From JAWKJY01 sp041393535 (GTDB lineage Bacteria; Actinomycetota; Thermoleophilia; Gaiellales; Gaiellaceae), in NCBI GenBank assembly GCA_041393535.1, contig JAWKJY010000001.1, positions 620,001 through 684,000 on the forward strand: a stretch of 64,000 nt of DNA, in the 5' to 3' direction. Below are positions 44,006 to 52,049 of this stretch, piece by piece. The notes below the pieces were generated by a model. That model searched no databases and was not told where the DNA came from. It saw nothing but the letters and a program-made list of their open reading frames with translations. Made by a program: the position numbers and the translations under genes. How positions within the stretch are numbered: position 1 is the stretch's first letter; each line of letters opens with the position of its first letter.

Positions 44006-44944
44006 TCAGGCGAGGGGCGCGCCGCGCGGCGCGCGCACCCGGAGCGCACCCGGGATCGAGGTGAAGCGCGCGGGCGTCGTGCCGGGCGTCTCGCCGTCCA
44101 GCTCGAGCGGCACGGGCGTGTCCGCGTCGACCTCGACGACGGCCCCGCGGAAGACGCGGCTTCTCGGGTGGGGGAGGTGCGTGCCGCGGTAGACCTTCGG
44201 CATGTTCAGCACGAGGTCGAGGTTCGTCGCCTCGCCGATCGTGACCACGTCGAAGAGGCCGTCGTCGGGGAGCGCGTCGGGGCACATCTTCATCCCGCCG
44301 CCGAAGTAGCGGCAGTTGCCGACGACGACGTCGCGCATGCGCGCCTCGTACGTCTCGCCGTCCACGGTCAGGCGCATCAGGTCGGGCCGCCAGCGCGGGA
44401 ACACCTGCAGCGTCGCGGCGAGGAACGAGACCCGGCCGCCGAGCGCCTTCGACGAGTCGTTCGCGCGCCGCGCGATCGCCCCGCTCATCCCGGCACTCGC
44501 GATGTTCGCGAACCAGGCGGTCAGCTCCTCGCCCGCCCACGAGCGGCACTCGGCGCGGCCGCCGTCGACGACGCGCGGCTCACCGTCGCGCGCGACGGCG
44601 ATCGCCTCGTCGAGCCCCGCCGGGATCCGGAAGGTGCGCACGAAGTCCTTCCCGGTCCCGCGCGGCAGGATCGCGAGCTCGGGCACCGGCCGGCCGGCCG
44701 CCGCGAGCGGCAGCAGCCCGCTGACGACCTCGTTGACGGTGCCGTCGCCGCCGACGACGACGAGGAGCGACGCCCCGTCCGAGGCCGCGTCCCGCGCCAG
44801 CCCGGCGAGCTGGCCCGGGCCGTCGCTCAGGAGCGCGCGCCCGTCGAGCCCGGCGGCGGCTGCGCGGTGCGCGATCTCCGGCCAGCTCCGGCCGGTCGAC
44901 CCGTTCGCGGAGGCCGGGTTGACGAGGAAGACGGCGCCCGACAC
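44006..44944 (-). CDS. Diacylglycerol kinase family lipid kinase
   Basis: A 312-residue member of the DagK/YegS family. It opens GAVFLVNPASANGSTGRSW. The nucleotide-binding motif is VVVGGDGTVNEVVSGL, followed by LAILPRGTGKDFVRTF. The C-terminal beta-sandwich includes NCRYFGGGMKMCPDALPDDG and PVPLELDGE. GTG 44944, 2 bases after the phosphorylase stop, so co-transcribed with it. Likely phosphorylates diacylglycerol or a related lipid at the membrane. Confidence 0.88.
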   Translation of the reverse strand: MSGAVFLVNPASANGSTGRSWPEIAHRAAAAGLDGRALLSDGPGQLAGLARDAASDGASLLVVVGGDGTVNEVVSGLLPLAAAGRPVPELAILPRGTGKDFVRTFRIPAGLDEAIAVARDGEPRVVDGGRAECRSWAGEELTAWFANIASAGMSGAIARRANDSSKALGGRVSFLAATLQVFPRWRPDLMRLTVDGETYEARMRDVVVGNCRYFGGGMKMCPDALPDDGLFDVVTIGEATNLDLVLNMPKVYRGTHLPHPRSRVFRGAVVEVDADTPVPLELDGETPGTTPARFTSIPGALRVRAPRGAPLA

Positions 44945-44946
44945 GG

Positions 44947-45660
44947 TCAGCGGCCGCCCGCGACGGCCTCGAGCGCGACGGTCGCCATCCGGTCGACCGC
45001 GGCGCGCAGCGCGTCGTCTCCGATCCGCTCGCGCGCCGCGCCGGCGAGCAGGTCGCTGACGACGAGCAGGCAGCCCGCCTGGACGCCGCGCAGCGCGGCG
45101 ATCGTGAAGATCACGGCGGCCTCCATCTCGACCGCGACGATGCCGCGGGAGGCCCAGCGCGGCTGCGCGTCGGCGTCCCGGTCGTAGAAGACGTCCGCGC
45201 TCGCGATCGGGCCGACGCGCAGCGGTGCCCCGACCCGGCCGGCGGCGTCCTCGACCGCGCGCGCGAGCGCCCAGTCGGCCGTCGGCGCGTACGGCTCGTC
45301 GCCGACGAGGCGCCGCGCCGTCCCGTCGATCGGGGCGGCGGAGAGCCCGAGCACGAGGTCGCCGAGCGCGAGGTCTGGCTGCAGGCCCCCGCAGGTGCCG
45401 ATCCGCAGCAGCCGCGTCACGCCGAGCATGACCAGCTCCTCGGCGACGATCGCCGCCGACGGGCAGCCCATCCCCGTCGCCTGGATCGAGACGCGCTGCC
45501 CGCGGTATGTCCCGGTGTAGCCGAGCAGGCCGCGCGCGCCGCTCACCTGGCTCGCGTCGTCGAGGTAGCGCTCCGCCAGGTACGTCGCCCGGTCCGGGTC
45601 GCCCGGCAGCAGGCAGGCGTCGGCGTAGTCCCCGGGGTCGGCGCGCAGGTGGATCGGCAT
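44947..45660 (-). CDS. Nucleoside phosphorylase (PNP/UDP family)
   Basis: A 237-residue enzyme of the DeoD/Udp family that cleaves nucleosides with phosphate. LLPGDPDRATYLAERYL at the start supplies phosphate-site residues, TGMGCPSAAIVAEELV and RIGTCGGLQPDLALGDLV follow, and VAVEMEAAVIFTIAALRGV with VVSDLL marks the nucleoside site. ATG 45660; TAGCTT lies 8 bases upstream (leaderless). Purine versus uridine specificity cannot be settled. Confidence 0.87.
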   Translation of the reverse strand: MPIHLRADPGDYADACLLPGDPDRATYLAERYLDDASQVSGARGLLGYTGTYRGQRVSIQATGMGCPSAAIVAEELVMLGVTRLLRIGTCGGLQPDLALGDLVLGLSAAPIDGTARRLVGDEPYAPTADWALARAVEDAAGRVGAPLRVGPIASADVFYDRDADAQPRWASRGIVAVEMEAAVIFTIAALRGVQAGCLLVVSDLLAGAARERIGDDALRAAVDRMATVALEAVAGGR

Positions 45661-45709
45661 GGGGCGGAAAGCTACCCGACGCCCCCGCGGTCGGCCCCGG
45701 CCGGATCGG

Positions 45710-45715
45710 TACCGT
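45710..45715 (+). promoter_or_regulatory. -10 element upstream of uORF/GNAT
   Basis: TACCGT, 9 bases before the ATG at 45725; divergent from the nucleoside phosphorylase promoter. Confidence 0.45.
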
Positions 45716-45724
45716 TCCCGCGTC

Positions 45725-45799
45725 ATGGCCGGGATGCGCTGCCTCTGCCCCGCGGTCGCCGCCGTCCTCGCCACGCGGCGCGCGGGAGCGCGCGCATGA
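45725..45799 (+). CDS. Possible 24-codon upstream ORF coupled to GNAT gene
   Basis: ATG 45725 to TGA 45797-45799, 24 codons (MAGMRCLCPAVAAVL then Arg/Ala-rich). Its TGA overlaps the ATG of the acetyltransferase (ATGA). A TACCGT -10 lies 9 bases upstream of its start. The spacing suggests a leaderless uORF that delivers ribosomes to the next start. The peptide itself may have no function. Confidence 0.35.
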   Translation: MAGMRCLCPAVAAVLATRRAGARA

Positions 45800-46584
45800 G
45801 CCCGCGCATCGTCGAGTCGCCGCCCCTCGAGGCCGTCCTCGCCTTCTGCGCGGAGGCGCCCGTCGAGCGCGTCTTCCTCGAGGACGTCGCACGGCGCGGG
45901 CTCGGCCGCTTCCTCGCCGTCGCCGAGCACGGGCGCATCCGCTGCCTCTGCCACGTCGGTGCGAACATCGTCCCGTCCGGGCCGGGGATCGAGGCGCTCG
46001 CGCGGCTCGCCTCGCGCGGCAGCCCGCGGATGATGGTCGGCGAGCAGGGCGCGGTGGACGCGCTCTGGGAGCACCTGCGCCACGTGTTCCCCCGCCCGCT
46101 CGACGACCGCCCGGGGCAGCCCGTCTTCACGCTGCGCACGCCGCCGCCCGCGGCCGGCACGGGGCTCCGCGCGGCGACCCTCGCCGACCTCGAGCTCCTC
46201 GTCCCCGCGTGCGCGGCCGCCTACCACGAGGAGGTCGGCATCGACGCCTACGCGCGCGACCCGGAGCTGTTCCGCTGGCGGACGCGCAGCCAGGTCGAGC
46301 TCGGCCGCAGCTGGCTGTGGGTCGAGGACGGCGTGATCCGCTTCAAGGCGGAGGCCTCCGCGTGGACGCCCGAGGCGGTGCAGCTCCAGCAGGTCTGGGT
46401 CGACCCGTCGCTCCGGGGCCTCGGCTACGCGCGGCGGGCCTTCGCCGACCTGTGCCGCCTGCTGCTCGAGCGGACGCCCACGGTGTGCCTGTTCGCGCGG
46501 CCGGACAACGCGCCGGCGCTCGCCCTCTACGACGGCGCCGGGATGGAGCGGACGATCCAGTTCCGCTCGCTCATCTTCAGCTGA
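45796..46584 (+). CDS. DUF4081 domain-containing GNAT N-acetyltransferase
   Basis: A 262-residue protein with an N-terminal DUF4081-like half (about 1-110: ESPPLEAVLAFCAEAPVERV, HVGANIVPSG) and a C-terminal GNAT acetyltransferase half. Motif A for acetyl-CoA is VWVDPSLRGLGYARRAFADL, and LFARPDNAPALALYDGAGM completes the fold. ATG 45796 overlaps the TGA of a short upstream frame. Target unknown. Confidence 0.82.
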   Translation: MSPRIVESPPLEAVLAFCAEAPVERVFLEDVARRGLGRFLAVAEHGRIRCLCHVGANIVPSGPGIEALARLASRGSPRMMVGEQGAVDALWEHLRHVFPRPLDDRPGQPVFTLRTPPPAAGTGLRAATLADLELLVPACAAAYHEEVGIDAYARDPELFRWRTRSQVELGRSWLWVEDGVIRFKAEASAWTPEAVQLQQVWVDPSLRGLGYARRAFADLCRLLLERTPTVCLFARPDNAPALALYDGAGMERTIQFRSLIFS

Positions 46585-46598
46585 GCGCGTCCGCTGCG

Positions 46599-46604
46599 TA
46601 CGAT
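46599..46604 (+). promoter_or_regulatory. -10 element, leaderless promoter of tilS
   Basis: TACGAT, 6 bases before GTG 46611, with no ribosome binding site. Confidence 0.55.
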
Positions 46605-46610
46605 CGGGCG

Positions 46611-47624
46611 GTGCAGGTCGACGCCGACCCCGCAGCCGTCCGCGCCCGCGTCGAGGCCCACGTGCGCGAGCACGACCTGATCCCGCCGGGCGGCGAGGTC
46701 GTCTGCCTCGTCTCGGGCGGGCCGGACTCGAGCTGCCTCTGGCACGCCCTCGCCGGACTCGGCTACGCGGTCTCCGCCGTCCACGTCGACCACGGGCTGC
46801 GCGGCGCGGAGTCCGACGCGGACGCCCGCCACTGCGCGGACGTCCTCGGCGCCGAGGTCGTCCGCGCAGTCGCCGACCGGCCGACCGAGGCCGAGCTGCG
46901 CCGCCTGCGCTACGCCGTCCGCGCCGGCGCCCTGCGCGCGACCGGCCACACCGCCTCCGATCAGGTCGAGACGATCCTCTACCGCCTCGCGACGAGCGGG
47001 ACGACGCGCGGCATCCGGCGGCGGCGCGAGGACGGCGTCGTCCGCCCGCTGCTGCCCCTGTGGCGCGAGGAGACCGCGGCCTACTGCGCCGCGGTCGGGC
47101 TGCCCGTGCGCCACGACTCGTCGAACGCCGACACGGTGCGCGGGCTCCTGCGCGACCAGGTCCTGCCGGCGCTGCGCCGCCTCCATCCGGCGGCCGAGCG
47201 GAACGTCCTCGCCGCGGCCGAGCGCGAGGAGCGCCTGCCCGCGCCGGTCGAGCGCGCGCTCGCCGAGCTGCTCGCCGCGCCGGCCGGCTCGCGGCGCGCC
47301 GAGCTCGGCGGCGGCCTCGTCGCCGTGCGAGAGCACGACCGCGTCTGGACCGAGCCCGCCGCGCGCCGGCTGGTCGGGCCCGTCACCTGGGGCGAGTGGA
47401 CGATCGAGCCGTGCCGGCCGGGCCTCGTCGTCCGCGCCTGGCGGGCCGGCGATCGGCTCGCGGGCGGGGCCAAGGTGCAGGACGTCTTCGTCGACGCCCG
47501 GGTGCCGCGGAGCGAGCGCCACACCTGGCCGCTCGTCGTCCGCGGCGACGCCGTCGTCGTGGTGCCGGGCCTGATCGCGGCACCAGGGTACGATGACGCG
47601 GTCGTGGCGCGGAGACAGGCGTGA
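46611..47624 (+). CDS. tilS: tRNA(Ile)-lysidine synthase
   Basis: A 337-residue enzyme that changes C34 to lysidine in the tRNA-Ile CAU anticodon so that it reads AUA. The PP-loop VCLVSGGPDSSCLWHAL binds ATP; VHVDHGLRG, ATGHTASDQVETILYRL and RHDSSNAD follow, and VRPLLPLWREE is the usual bridge to the C-terminal region. GTG 46611, leaderless. Its TGA overlaps the hpt GTG (GTGA). The order tilS-hpt-ftsH is conserved in many bacteria and supports the call. Confidence 0.93.
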   Translation: MQVDADPAAVRARVEAHVREHDLIPPGGEVVCLVSGGPDSSCLWHALAGLGYAVSAVHVDHGLRGAESDADARHCADVLGAEVVRAVADRPTEAELRRLRYAVRAGALRATGHTASDQVETILYRLATSGTTRGIRRRREDGVVRPLLPLWREETAAYCAAVGLPVRHDSSNADTVRGLLRDQVLPALRRLHPAAERNVLAAAEREERLPAPVERALAELLAAPAGSRRAELGGGLVAVREHDRVWTEPAARRLVGPVTWGEWTIEPCRPGLVVRAWRAGDRLAGGAKVQDVFVDARVPRSERHTWPLVVRGDAVVVVPGLIAAPGYDDAVVARRQA

Positions 47625-48196
47625 CCAGGGGAGCGGTCGATCCCGCCATTGCGGAGGTCCTCATCGACGAGGACGCCCTCGCGCGCCGCGTCGCCGAGCT
47701 GGGCGCCGAGATCTCGCGGGACTACGCGGGGCAGGACCTGCTGCTGATCGGCGTCCTCAAGGGCGCGATCTTCTTCCTCTCCGACCTGATGCGCGCGATC
47801 GACGTGCCGTGCGAGGTCGACTTCATGGCGATCTCGAGCTACGGCTCCGCGACCGACTCATCCGGCGTCGTCCGGATCCTCAAGGACCTCGACGCGCCGA
47901 TCGAGGGCCGCAACGTCCTCGTCGTCGAGGACATCGTCGACTCGGGCCTGACCCTCTCCTACCTCGTGCGGACGCTGATGGCGCGCGGGCCCGCGTCGCT
48001 CGAGGTCTGCGCGCTGCTCACGAAGCCGGCCCGGCGGCGGATCGACGTGGGCTGTCGCTACGTCGGCTTCGAGATCCCCGGCCGGTTCGTCGTCGGCTAC
48101 GGCCTCGACCTGGCGCAGCGCTACCGGAACCTCCCCTACATCGGGGTCGTCCGCGACGACGTCTCCGGCCTCGCGCCGGACGGCGGCGCGGCCTGA
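47621..48196 (+). CDS. hpt: Hypoxanthine phosphoribosyltransferase
   Basis: A 191-residue purine salvage enzyme. The PRPP-binding loop is VLVVEDIVDSGLTLSYL; VLKGAIFFLSDLMRAI and VDFMAISSYGSATDSSG form the flexible loop and the pyrophosphate site; YVGFEIPGRFVVGYGLDL binds the purine. GTG 47621 overlaps the tilS stop. Note that a TACGAT-like sequence (47589-47594) lies within tilS upstream, possibly an extra promoter. Confidence 0.95.
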   Translation: MTRGAVDPAIAEVLIDEDALARRVAELGAEISRDYAGQDLLLIGVLKGAIFFLSDLMRAIDVPCEVDFMAISSYGSATDSSGVVRILKDLDAPIEGRNVLVVEDIVDSGLTLSYLVRTLMARGPASLEVCALLTKPARRRIDVGCRYVGFEIPGRFVVGYGLDLAQRYRNLPYIGVVRDDVSGLAPDGGAA

Positions 48197-48272
48197 GCGG
48201 CCGTCCGGGAGGGCCCGTGGGACGCTGCTACGCTAGCCGGGCGGCCCACCCCGCGGTCGCCTGCCGAGCCTC

Positions 48273-50231
48273 ATGAGCCGCTTCTTCCGCAGCGCCCTCT
48301 TCCCGCTCGTCGTCATCGCGGTCGTCGTGTACTTCGCGTCGCAGGCGCTCATGCCGCGCGACGACGAGGCGGAGAAGCTCACCTACGGGCAGCTGATCGA
48401 GCAGGTCGAGAACGACCCCGCGAGCATCGGCGAGGTCGTCTTCGCGCCGAAGGCCCGCGAGCTCCGCATCGAGTTCGCCGACGGCCGCCACACGACCGTC
48501 CACTACCCGAGCGAGGAGTCGCAGGTCGAGTTCGAGAAGCTGCTCGAGTCCAGGGCCGTGACCTTCGACTCGAAGGGCACGCGCGACGCGCTCTGGCTGA
48601 CGATCCTCTCCTACGTCCTGCCCTTCGTCCTCTTCTTCGGCCTGTGGTTCTTCCTGATGAACCAGTCGCAGGGTGGTGGGTCGAAGGTGATGTCGTTCGG
48701 GAAGTCGCGGGCGAAGCGGATGTCGCCTGATTCGCCGAAGGTGACGTTCCGTGATGTGGCGGGGGCGGATGAGGCGGTCGAGGAGTTGCATGAGATCAAG
48801 GAGTTCCTGGAGAATCCGAAGAAGTTCCAGGCGTTGGGGGCGCGGATTCCGAAGGGTGTTCTCTTGTATGGGCCGCCGGGGACGGGGAAGACGTTGTTGG
48901 CGCGGGCGGTTGCGGGTGAGGCTGGGGTGCCGTTCTTCTCGATTTCGGGGTCGGATTTCGTGGAGATGTTCGTGGGTGTGGGTGCGTCGCGTGTGCGTGA
49001 TCTGTTCGAGCAGGCGAAGCAGGCGTCGCCGTGCATCGTGTTCATCGATGAGATCGATGCGGTTGGTCGGCACAGGGGTGCTGGTCTTGGTGGTGGGCAT
49101 GATGAGCGTGAGCAGACGTTGAATCAGTTGTTGGTGGAGATGGATGGGTTCGAGCTGAAGGACAATGTGATCTTGATTGCGGCGACGAATCGTCCTGACA
49201 TCTTGGATCCGGCGTTGTTGCGGCCTGGGCGGTTCGATCGGCAGATCGTGGTTGATCGGCCGGATCGGGCGGGTCGGCGGAAGATCCTGGAGGTGCACAC
49301 CAAGGGCAAGCCGATCGACCCGGTCATCGACATGGACGCGCTCGCCGCCGGGACGCCCGGCTTCACCGGGGCCGACCTGGCGAACCTCGTCAACGAGGCC
49401 GCCCTCCTCTCCGCGCGCCGCGGGAAGCGCACCGTGGGCCAGCTGGAGCTGGAGGAGGGCGTGATGCGCGTGATCGCGGGCCCGGAGAAGCGGACGCGAC
49501 TGCTGTCGGAGCACGAGCGGAAGGTGACGGCGTACCACGAGATGGGGCATGCGCTGGTCGGGCACTACTTGGAGCACTGCGACCCGGTGCACAAGGTCTC
49601 GATCATCAGCCGCGGCCAGGCGCTCGGGTACACGATCAGCCTGCCGCGGGAGGATCGCTTCCTCCAGACGCGCTCGGCGCTGATGGACCAGCTGGCGATG
49701 ACGCTCGGCGGCCGCGCGGCCGAGGAGCTCGTCTTCCACGAGGTGACGACGGGGGCGGCCAACGACCTCGAGCGCGTGACCGGGACGGCGAAGTCGATGA
49801 TCATGCGCTTCGGCATGTCGGAGAAGCTGGGCCCGCGGACGCTAGGTCGCAACCACGACCAGCCGTTCCTCGGCCGCGAGATGGGGGCCGACCCGGACTA
49901 CTCGGACGAGATCGCGCGGGAGATCGACGACGAGATCCGCCGGATCGTCGAGGAGGCGCACGACCGCGCGCGCCAGGTGCTGCTGGATCACATCGACGAG
50001 CTGCACGCGATCTCGGGCCTGCTGATCGAGCGGGAGACGATCGATCGCGACGAGTTCGAGCGGCTGGTCGCGGGCGAGTCGCCGGACTCGGTCTTCGCCG
50101 AGCCGCCGCCCCCGCCGGACGCGCCGGCGGCCGAGCCGGAGAGGAAGCAGCGGCCCGAGCCGCGCCCGTCGCCGTTCCCGCTCCCCGGCGCGCTCTCCCA
50201 GCCGCCGCCCCCCGAGGGCGCCGCGCCGTGA
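48273..50231 (+). CDS. ftsH: ATP-dependent zinc metalloprotease FtsH
   Basis: A 652-residue membrane AAA+ protease. Two transmembrane helices (about 7-25 and 110-130) flank an extracytoplasmic domain. Walker A is GPPGTGKTLLARAVAGE, Walker B IVFIDEIDAVG, then the SRH NRPDILDPALLRPGRFDR. The zinc motif is HEMGH in YHEMGHALVGHY. A Pro-rich tail ends the protein. ATG 48273; TACGCT at 48229-48234. From about 48670 to 49290 codon use changes sharply (12 TTG and 13 GAT against 2 GAC by my count), unlike the C-ending flanks (see findings). Degrades misfolded membrane proteins. Confidence 0.97.
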   Translation: MSRFFRSALFPLVVIAVVVYFASQALMPRDDEAEKLTYGQLIEQVENDPASIGEVVFAPKARELRIEFADGRHTTVHYPSEESQVEFEKLLESRAVTFDSKGTRDALWLTILSYVLPFVLFFGLWFFLMNQSQGGGSKVMSFGKSRAKRMSPDSPKVTFRDVAGADEAVEELHEIKEFLENPKKFQALGARIPKGVLLYGPPGTGKTLLARAVAGEAGVPFFSISGSDFVEMFVGVGASRVRDLFEQAKQASPCIVFIDEIDAVGRHRGAGLGGGHDEREQTLNQLLVEMDGFELKDNVILIAATNRPDILDPALLRPGRFDRQIVVDRPDRAGRRKILEVHTKGKPIDPVIDMDALAAGTPGFTGADLANLVNEAALLSARRGKRTVGQLELEEGVMRVIAGPEKRTRLLSEHERKVTAYHEMGHALVGHYLEHCDPVHKVSIISRGQALGYTISLPREDRFLQTRSALMDQLAMTLGGRAAEELVFHEVTTGAANDLERVTGTAKSMIMRFGMSEKLGPRTLGRNHDQPFLGREMGADPDYSDEIAREIDDEIRRIVEEAHDRARQVLLDHIDELHAISGLLIERETIDRDEFERLVAGESPDSVFAEPPPPPDAPAAEPERKQRPEPRPSPFPLPGALSQPPPPEGAAP

Positions 50232-50557
50232 GGCACCAGTGGGCGAGCATCCACGAGCTCGCCCGGATCGGCCTCTTCGCGGCCCTGCCCGGCGAGACGC
50301 TCGGGAAGCTCGCCGAGCGGATGGAGCGCGTCGAGCTGGGGCCGGGCGGACAGGTCGACCTCGGTCCGGACGAGGCGCTGTTCGTCCTCGGCGGCCTCGT
50401 CGGCGCGACCGCGCCGGGCCAGCCGTCGCGCACGCTCCAGGCGGGCGCATGGCTCGCGCGCGACGCGCGCATCCGCGCGATCACGCCGGCGACCGTCGTC
50501 CGCTGCAGCCGCGCGGACTGCGAGGCCGAGCTCGGCCCGCTGCCCGAGAGCCGCTAG
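50228..50557 (+). CDS. Small cyclic nucleotide-binding-like protein
   Basis: A 109-residue protein coupled to ftsH by GTGA overlap (GTG 50228). The start resembles the first part of a cNMP-binding domain: ARIGLFAALPGETLGKLAERMERVELGPGGQ is split over that region, then DEALFVLGGLV. It is shorter than a full domain and lacks the phosphate-binding cassette arginine pattern, so nucleotide binding is doubtful. Its stop shares the CTAG with the stop of the convergent gene. Confidence 0.6.
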   Translation: MRHQWASIHELARIGLFAALPGETLGKLAERMERVELGPGGQVDLGPDEALFVLGGLVGATAPGQPSRTLQAGAWLARDARIRAITPATVVRCSRADCEAELGPLPESR

Positions 50558-50943
50558 GGGCAGGCCCCGTCGACGATCGGCGCCGCGGGGCCTGCCTGCG
50601 AGGACGTCGTAGAGCCCACCGTCGACTCGACGCAGTAGCCGGTGTCGGTCAGGTGCGAGAGCTCGACCCGCGGGAGCCCGCTCACGTAGCCGTCGCGGAG
50701 CTGCTCGTACGTGGCGCCGGCGTAGGTCGCGTGGTCGGCGAACCAGCCGGCGAGCGCCGGGACGGCGGCACGGACGTTCGCGCGGGCCGCGGGGTCGTCC
50801 GCCCGGCCGCGCATCAGCAGGAGGGACGGCACCGTCGCGACGACGAGCGCGCCGAGGACGATCGCCCCCACGGTCGGCTCGAGCAACGCGAAGCCCCGCT
50901 CGTCGCGCAGCCGGCGGCGCGGGATGGTTCGGGCAGCGGCCAT
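50554..50943 (-). CDS. Prepilin-like secreted protein
   Basis: A 129-residue protein with a type IV prepilin-type N-terminus: a short basic leader ending DERG, then FALLEPTVGAIVLGALVVAT with phenylalanine at +1 and glutamate at +5, the prepilin peptidase pattern. The remaining 85 residues hold two cysteines, the last two residues from the end, possibly a disulfide. No pilus genes lie nearby. Start ATG 50943 (or 50958). Confidence 0.6.
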   Translation of the reverse strand: MAAARTIPRRRLRDERGFALLEPTVGAIVLGALVVATVPSLLLMRGRADDPAARANVRAAVPALAGWFADHATYAGATYEQLRDGYVSGLPRVELSHLTDTGYCVESTVGSTTSSQAGPAAPIVDGACP

Positions 50944-51000
50944 CGTGCATCCGGTCATCGACCGGCGTGGGCGGCGGTTCAGTCGCCGCAGCGCGGCCCG

Positions 51001-51864
51001 TCAGGCGAGGAAGCGCCTGAGGGCCGCGACGACCTCGTCCGGCCGCTCCTCGGCGAGGAAGTGTCCGCAGTCGAGCGCCTGCCCCTCGACCTGCGTCGCC
51101 TTGTCGCGCCAGATCGCCGCGAGGTCCTGCGGCTTGCCGCGCGCGCCCCAGAGGACGAGCAGCGGGCAGGCGATCCGCCGGTCGAGGTCGGCCTCGTCGT
51201 GCGCGAGGTCGATCGACGCCCCGGCCCGGTAGTCCTCGCAGGTCGCGTGGATCGTCGCGGGGTCGCGGAAGGCCTCCACGTAGGCCGCGACCGCCTCCGG
51301 GTCGAAGAAGTCGTCGCGGCCCGCGCTCCAGCTGCGCAGGTGCCAGCGGAGGAAGAACTCCGGGTCGTTCCCGATCAGGCGCTCGGGGAGCGGCGCCGGC
51401 TGGATCAGGAAGAACCAGTGGTACGTCCCGGTGGCGACGGCCTGGTCGACGTTCGCGAAGACGGTGTGCGTCGGGACGATGTCGAGCAGCGCGAGCCGCT
51501 CGACGCGCTCCGGGTGGTCGAGCGCGAGCCGGTGGGAGACCCTGCCGCCGCGGTCGTGCCCGACGAGGGCGAAGCGCTCGAACCCGAGCGCGGTCATCAC
51601 CTCGACCTGGTCCTGCGCGAGCGTGCGCTTCGCGTAGCCCGCGTGGTCGTCGCCGCCCGGGGGCTTCGAGCTCGCGCCGTAGCCGCGCAGGTCGGGGCAG
51701 ACGACCGTGTGGGTCTCCGCCAGCGCGGGCGCGACGCGGTGCCACATCGCGTGCGTCTGCGGGTAGCCGTGCAGCAGGAGGAGCGGCGGGCCGGAGCCGG
51801 CGTGCGCGACGGCGATCTCGGCGCCGCGCGTCGTCACGCGGGTGCGGGTGAAGCCGTCGAGCAC
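51001..51864 (-). CDS. Alpha/beta hydrolase, fluoroacetate (haloacetate) dehalogenase-like
   Basis: A 287-residue alpha/beta hydrolase. Motifs of fluoroacetate dehalogenase are present in order: oxyanion-hole LLLHGYPQTHAMWH, nucleophile Asp with two arginines in ALVGHDRGGRVSHRLALDHP, the His-Trp pair in TYHWFFLIQP, a tyrosine in CEDYRAGASIDL and the catalytic His in CGHFLAEE. These match the residues that bind fluoride and carboxylate in characterised enzymes, from memory. GTG 51864 lies 6 bases after TAGCCT (leaderless). Confidence 0.82.
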   Translation of the reverse strand: MLDGFTRTRVTTRGAEIAVAHAGSGPPLLLLHGYPQTHAMWHRVAPALAETHTVVCPDLRGYGASSKPPGGDDHAGYAKRTLAQDQVEVMTALGFERFALVGHDRGGRVSHRLALDHPERVERLALLDIVPTHTVFANVDQAVATGTYHWFFLIQPAPLPERLIGNDPEFFLRWHLRSWSAGRDDFFDPEAVAAYVEAFRDPATIHATCEDYRAGASIDLAHDEADLDRRIACPLLVLWGARGKPQDLAAIWRDKATQVEGQALDCGHFLAEERPDEVVAALRRFLA

Positions 51865-51870
51865 GACGCG

Positions 51871-51876
51871 AGGCTA
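51871..51876 (-). promoter_or_regulatory. -10 element, leaderless promoter of dehalogenase-like gene
   Basis: TAGCCT on the minus strand, 6 bases before GTG 51864. Confidence 0.5.
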
Positions 51877-51894
51877 GCGGATCGCGGGCAGGCT

Positions 51895-51921
51895 GCGAGC
51901 CCCGCGGGGAGCGGGGCTCGC
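51895..51921. repeat. Hairpin between divergent dehalogenase and SDR genes
   Basis: A 10-bp perfect stem (GCGAGCCCCG with complement at 51912-51921), 7-base loop. Being upstream of both genes it is not an ordinary terminator. Confidence 0.4.
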
Positions 51922-51934
51922 GTGCCGTGAGAAG

Positions 51935-51993
51935 GTGCCGGCCGGCGTTACGCCGTCAACCCCGGGACTACCGTTGAGGTACCGGCCGGCGCT
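51935..51993 (+). repeat. Direct repeat upstream of SDR gene
   Basis: GGTGCCGGCCGGCGTT at 51935-51950 and GGTACCGGCCGGCGCTT at 51979-51994, 44 bases apart (four helical turns). Could be regulator sites for the SDR at 52050. Confidence 0.35.
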
Positions 51994-52049
51994 TGAGCGT
52001 TCGCCGCGGCGCGCGGGACTCCTTCCGCGTCCCGCTACGATCGGGCGCA

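Noticed and set aside
45507..46600. Long N-terminal extension of tilS
   Set aside because: Low-complexity Arg/Pro sequence overlapping the GNAT gene in another frame; the leaderless promoter at 46599 fixes the start at 46611.
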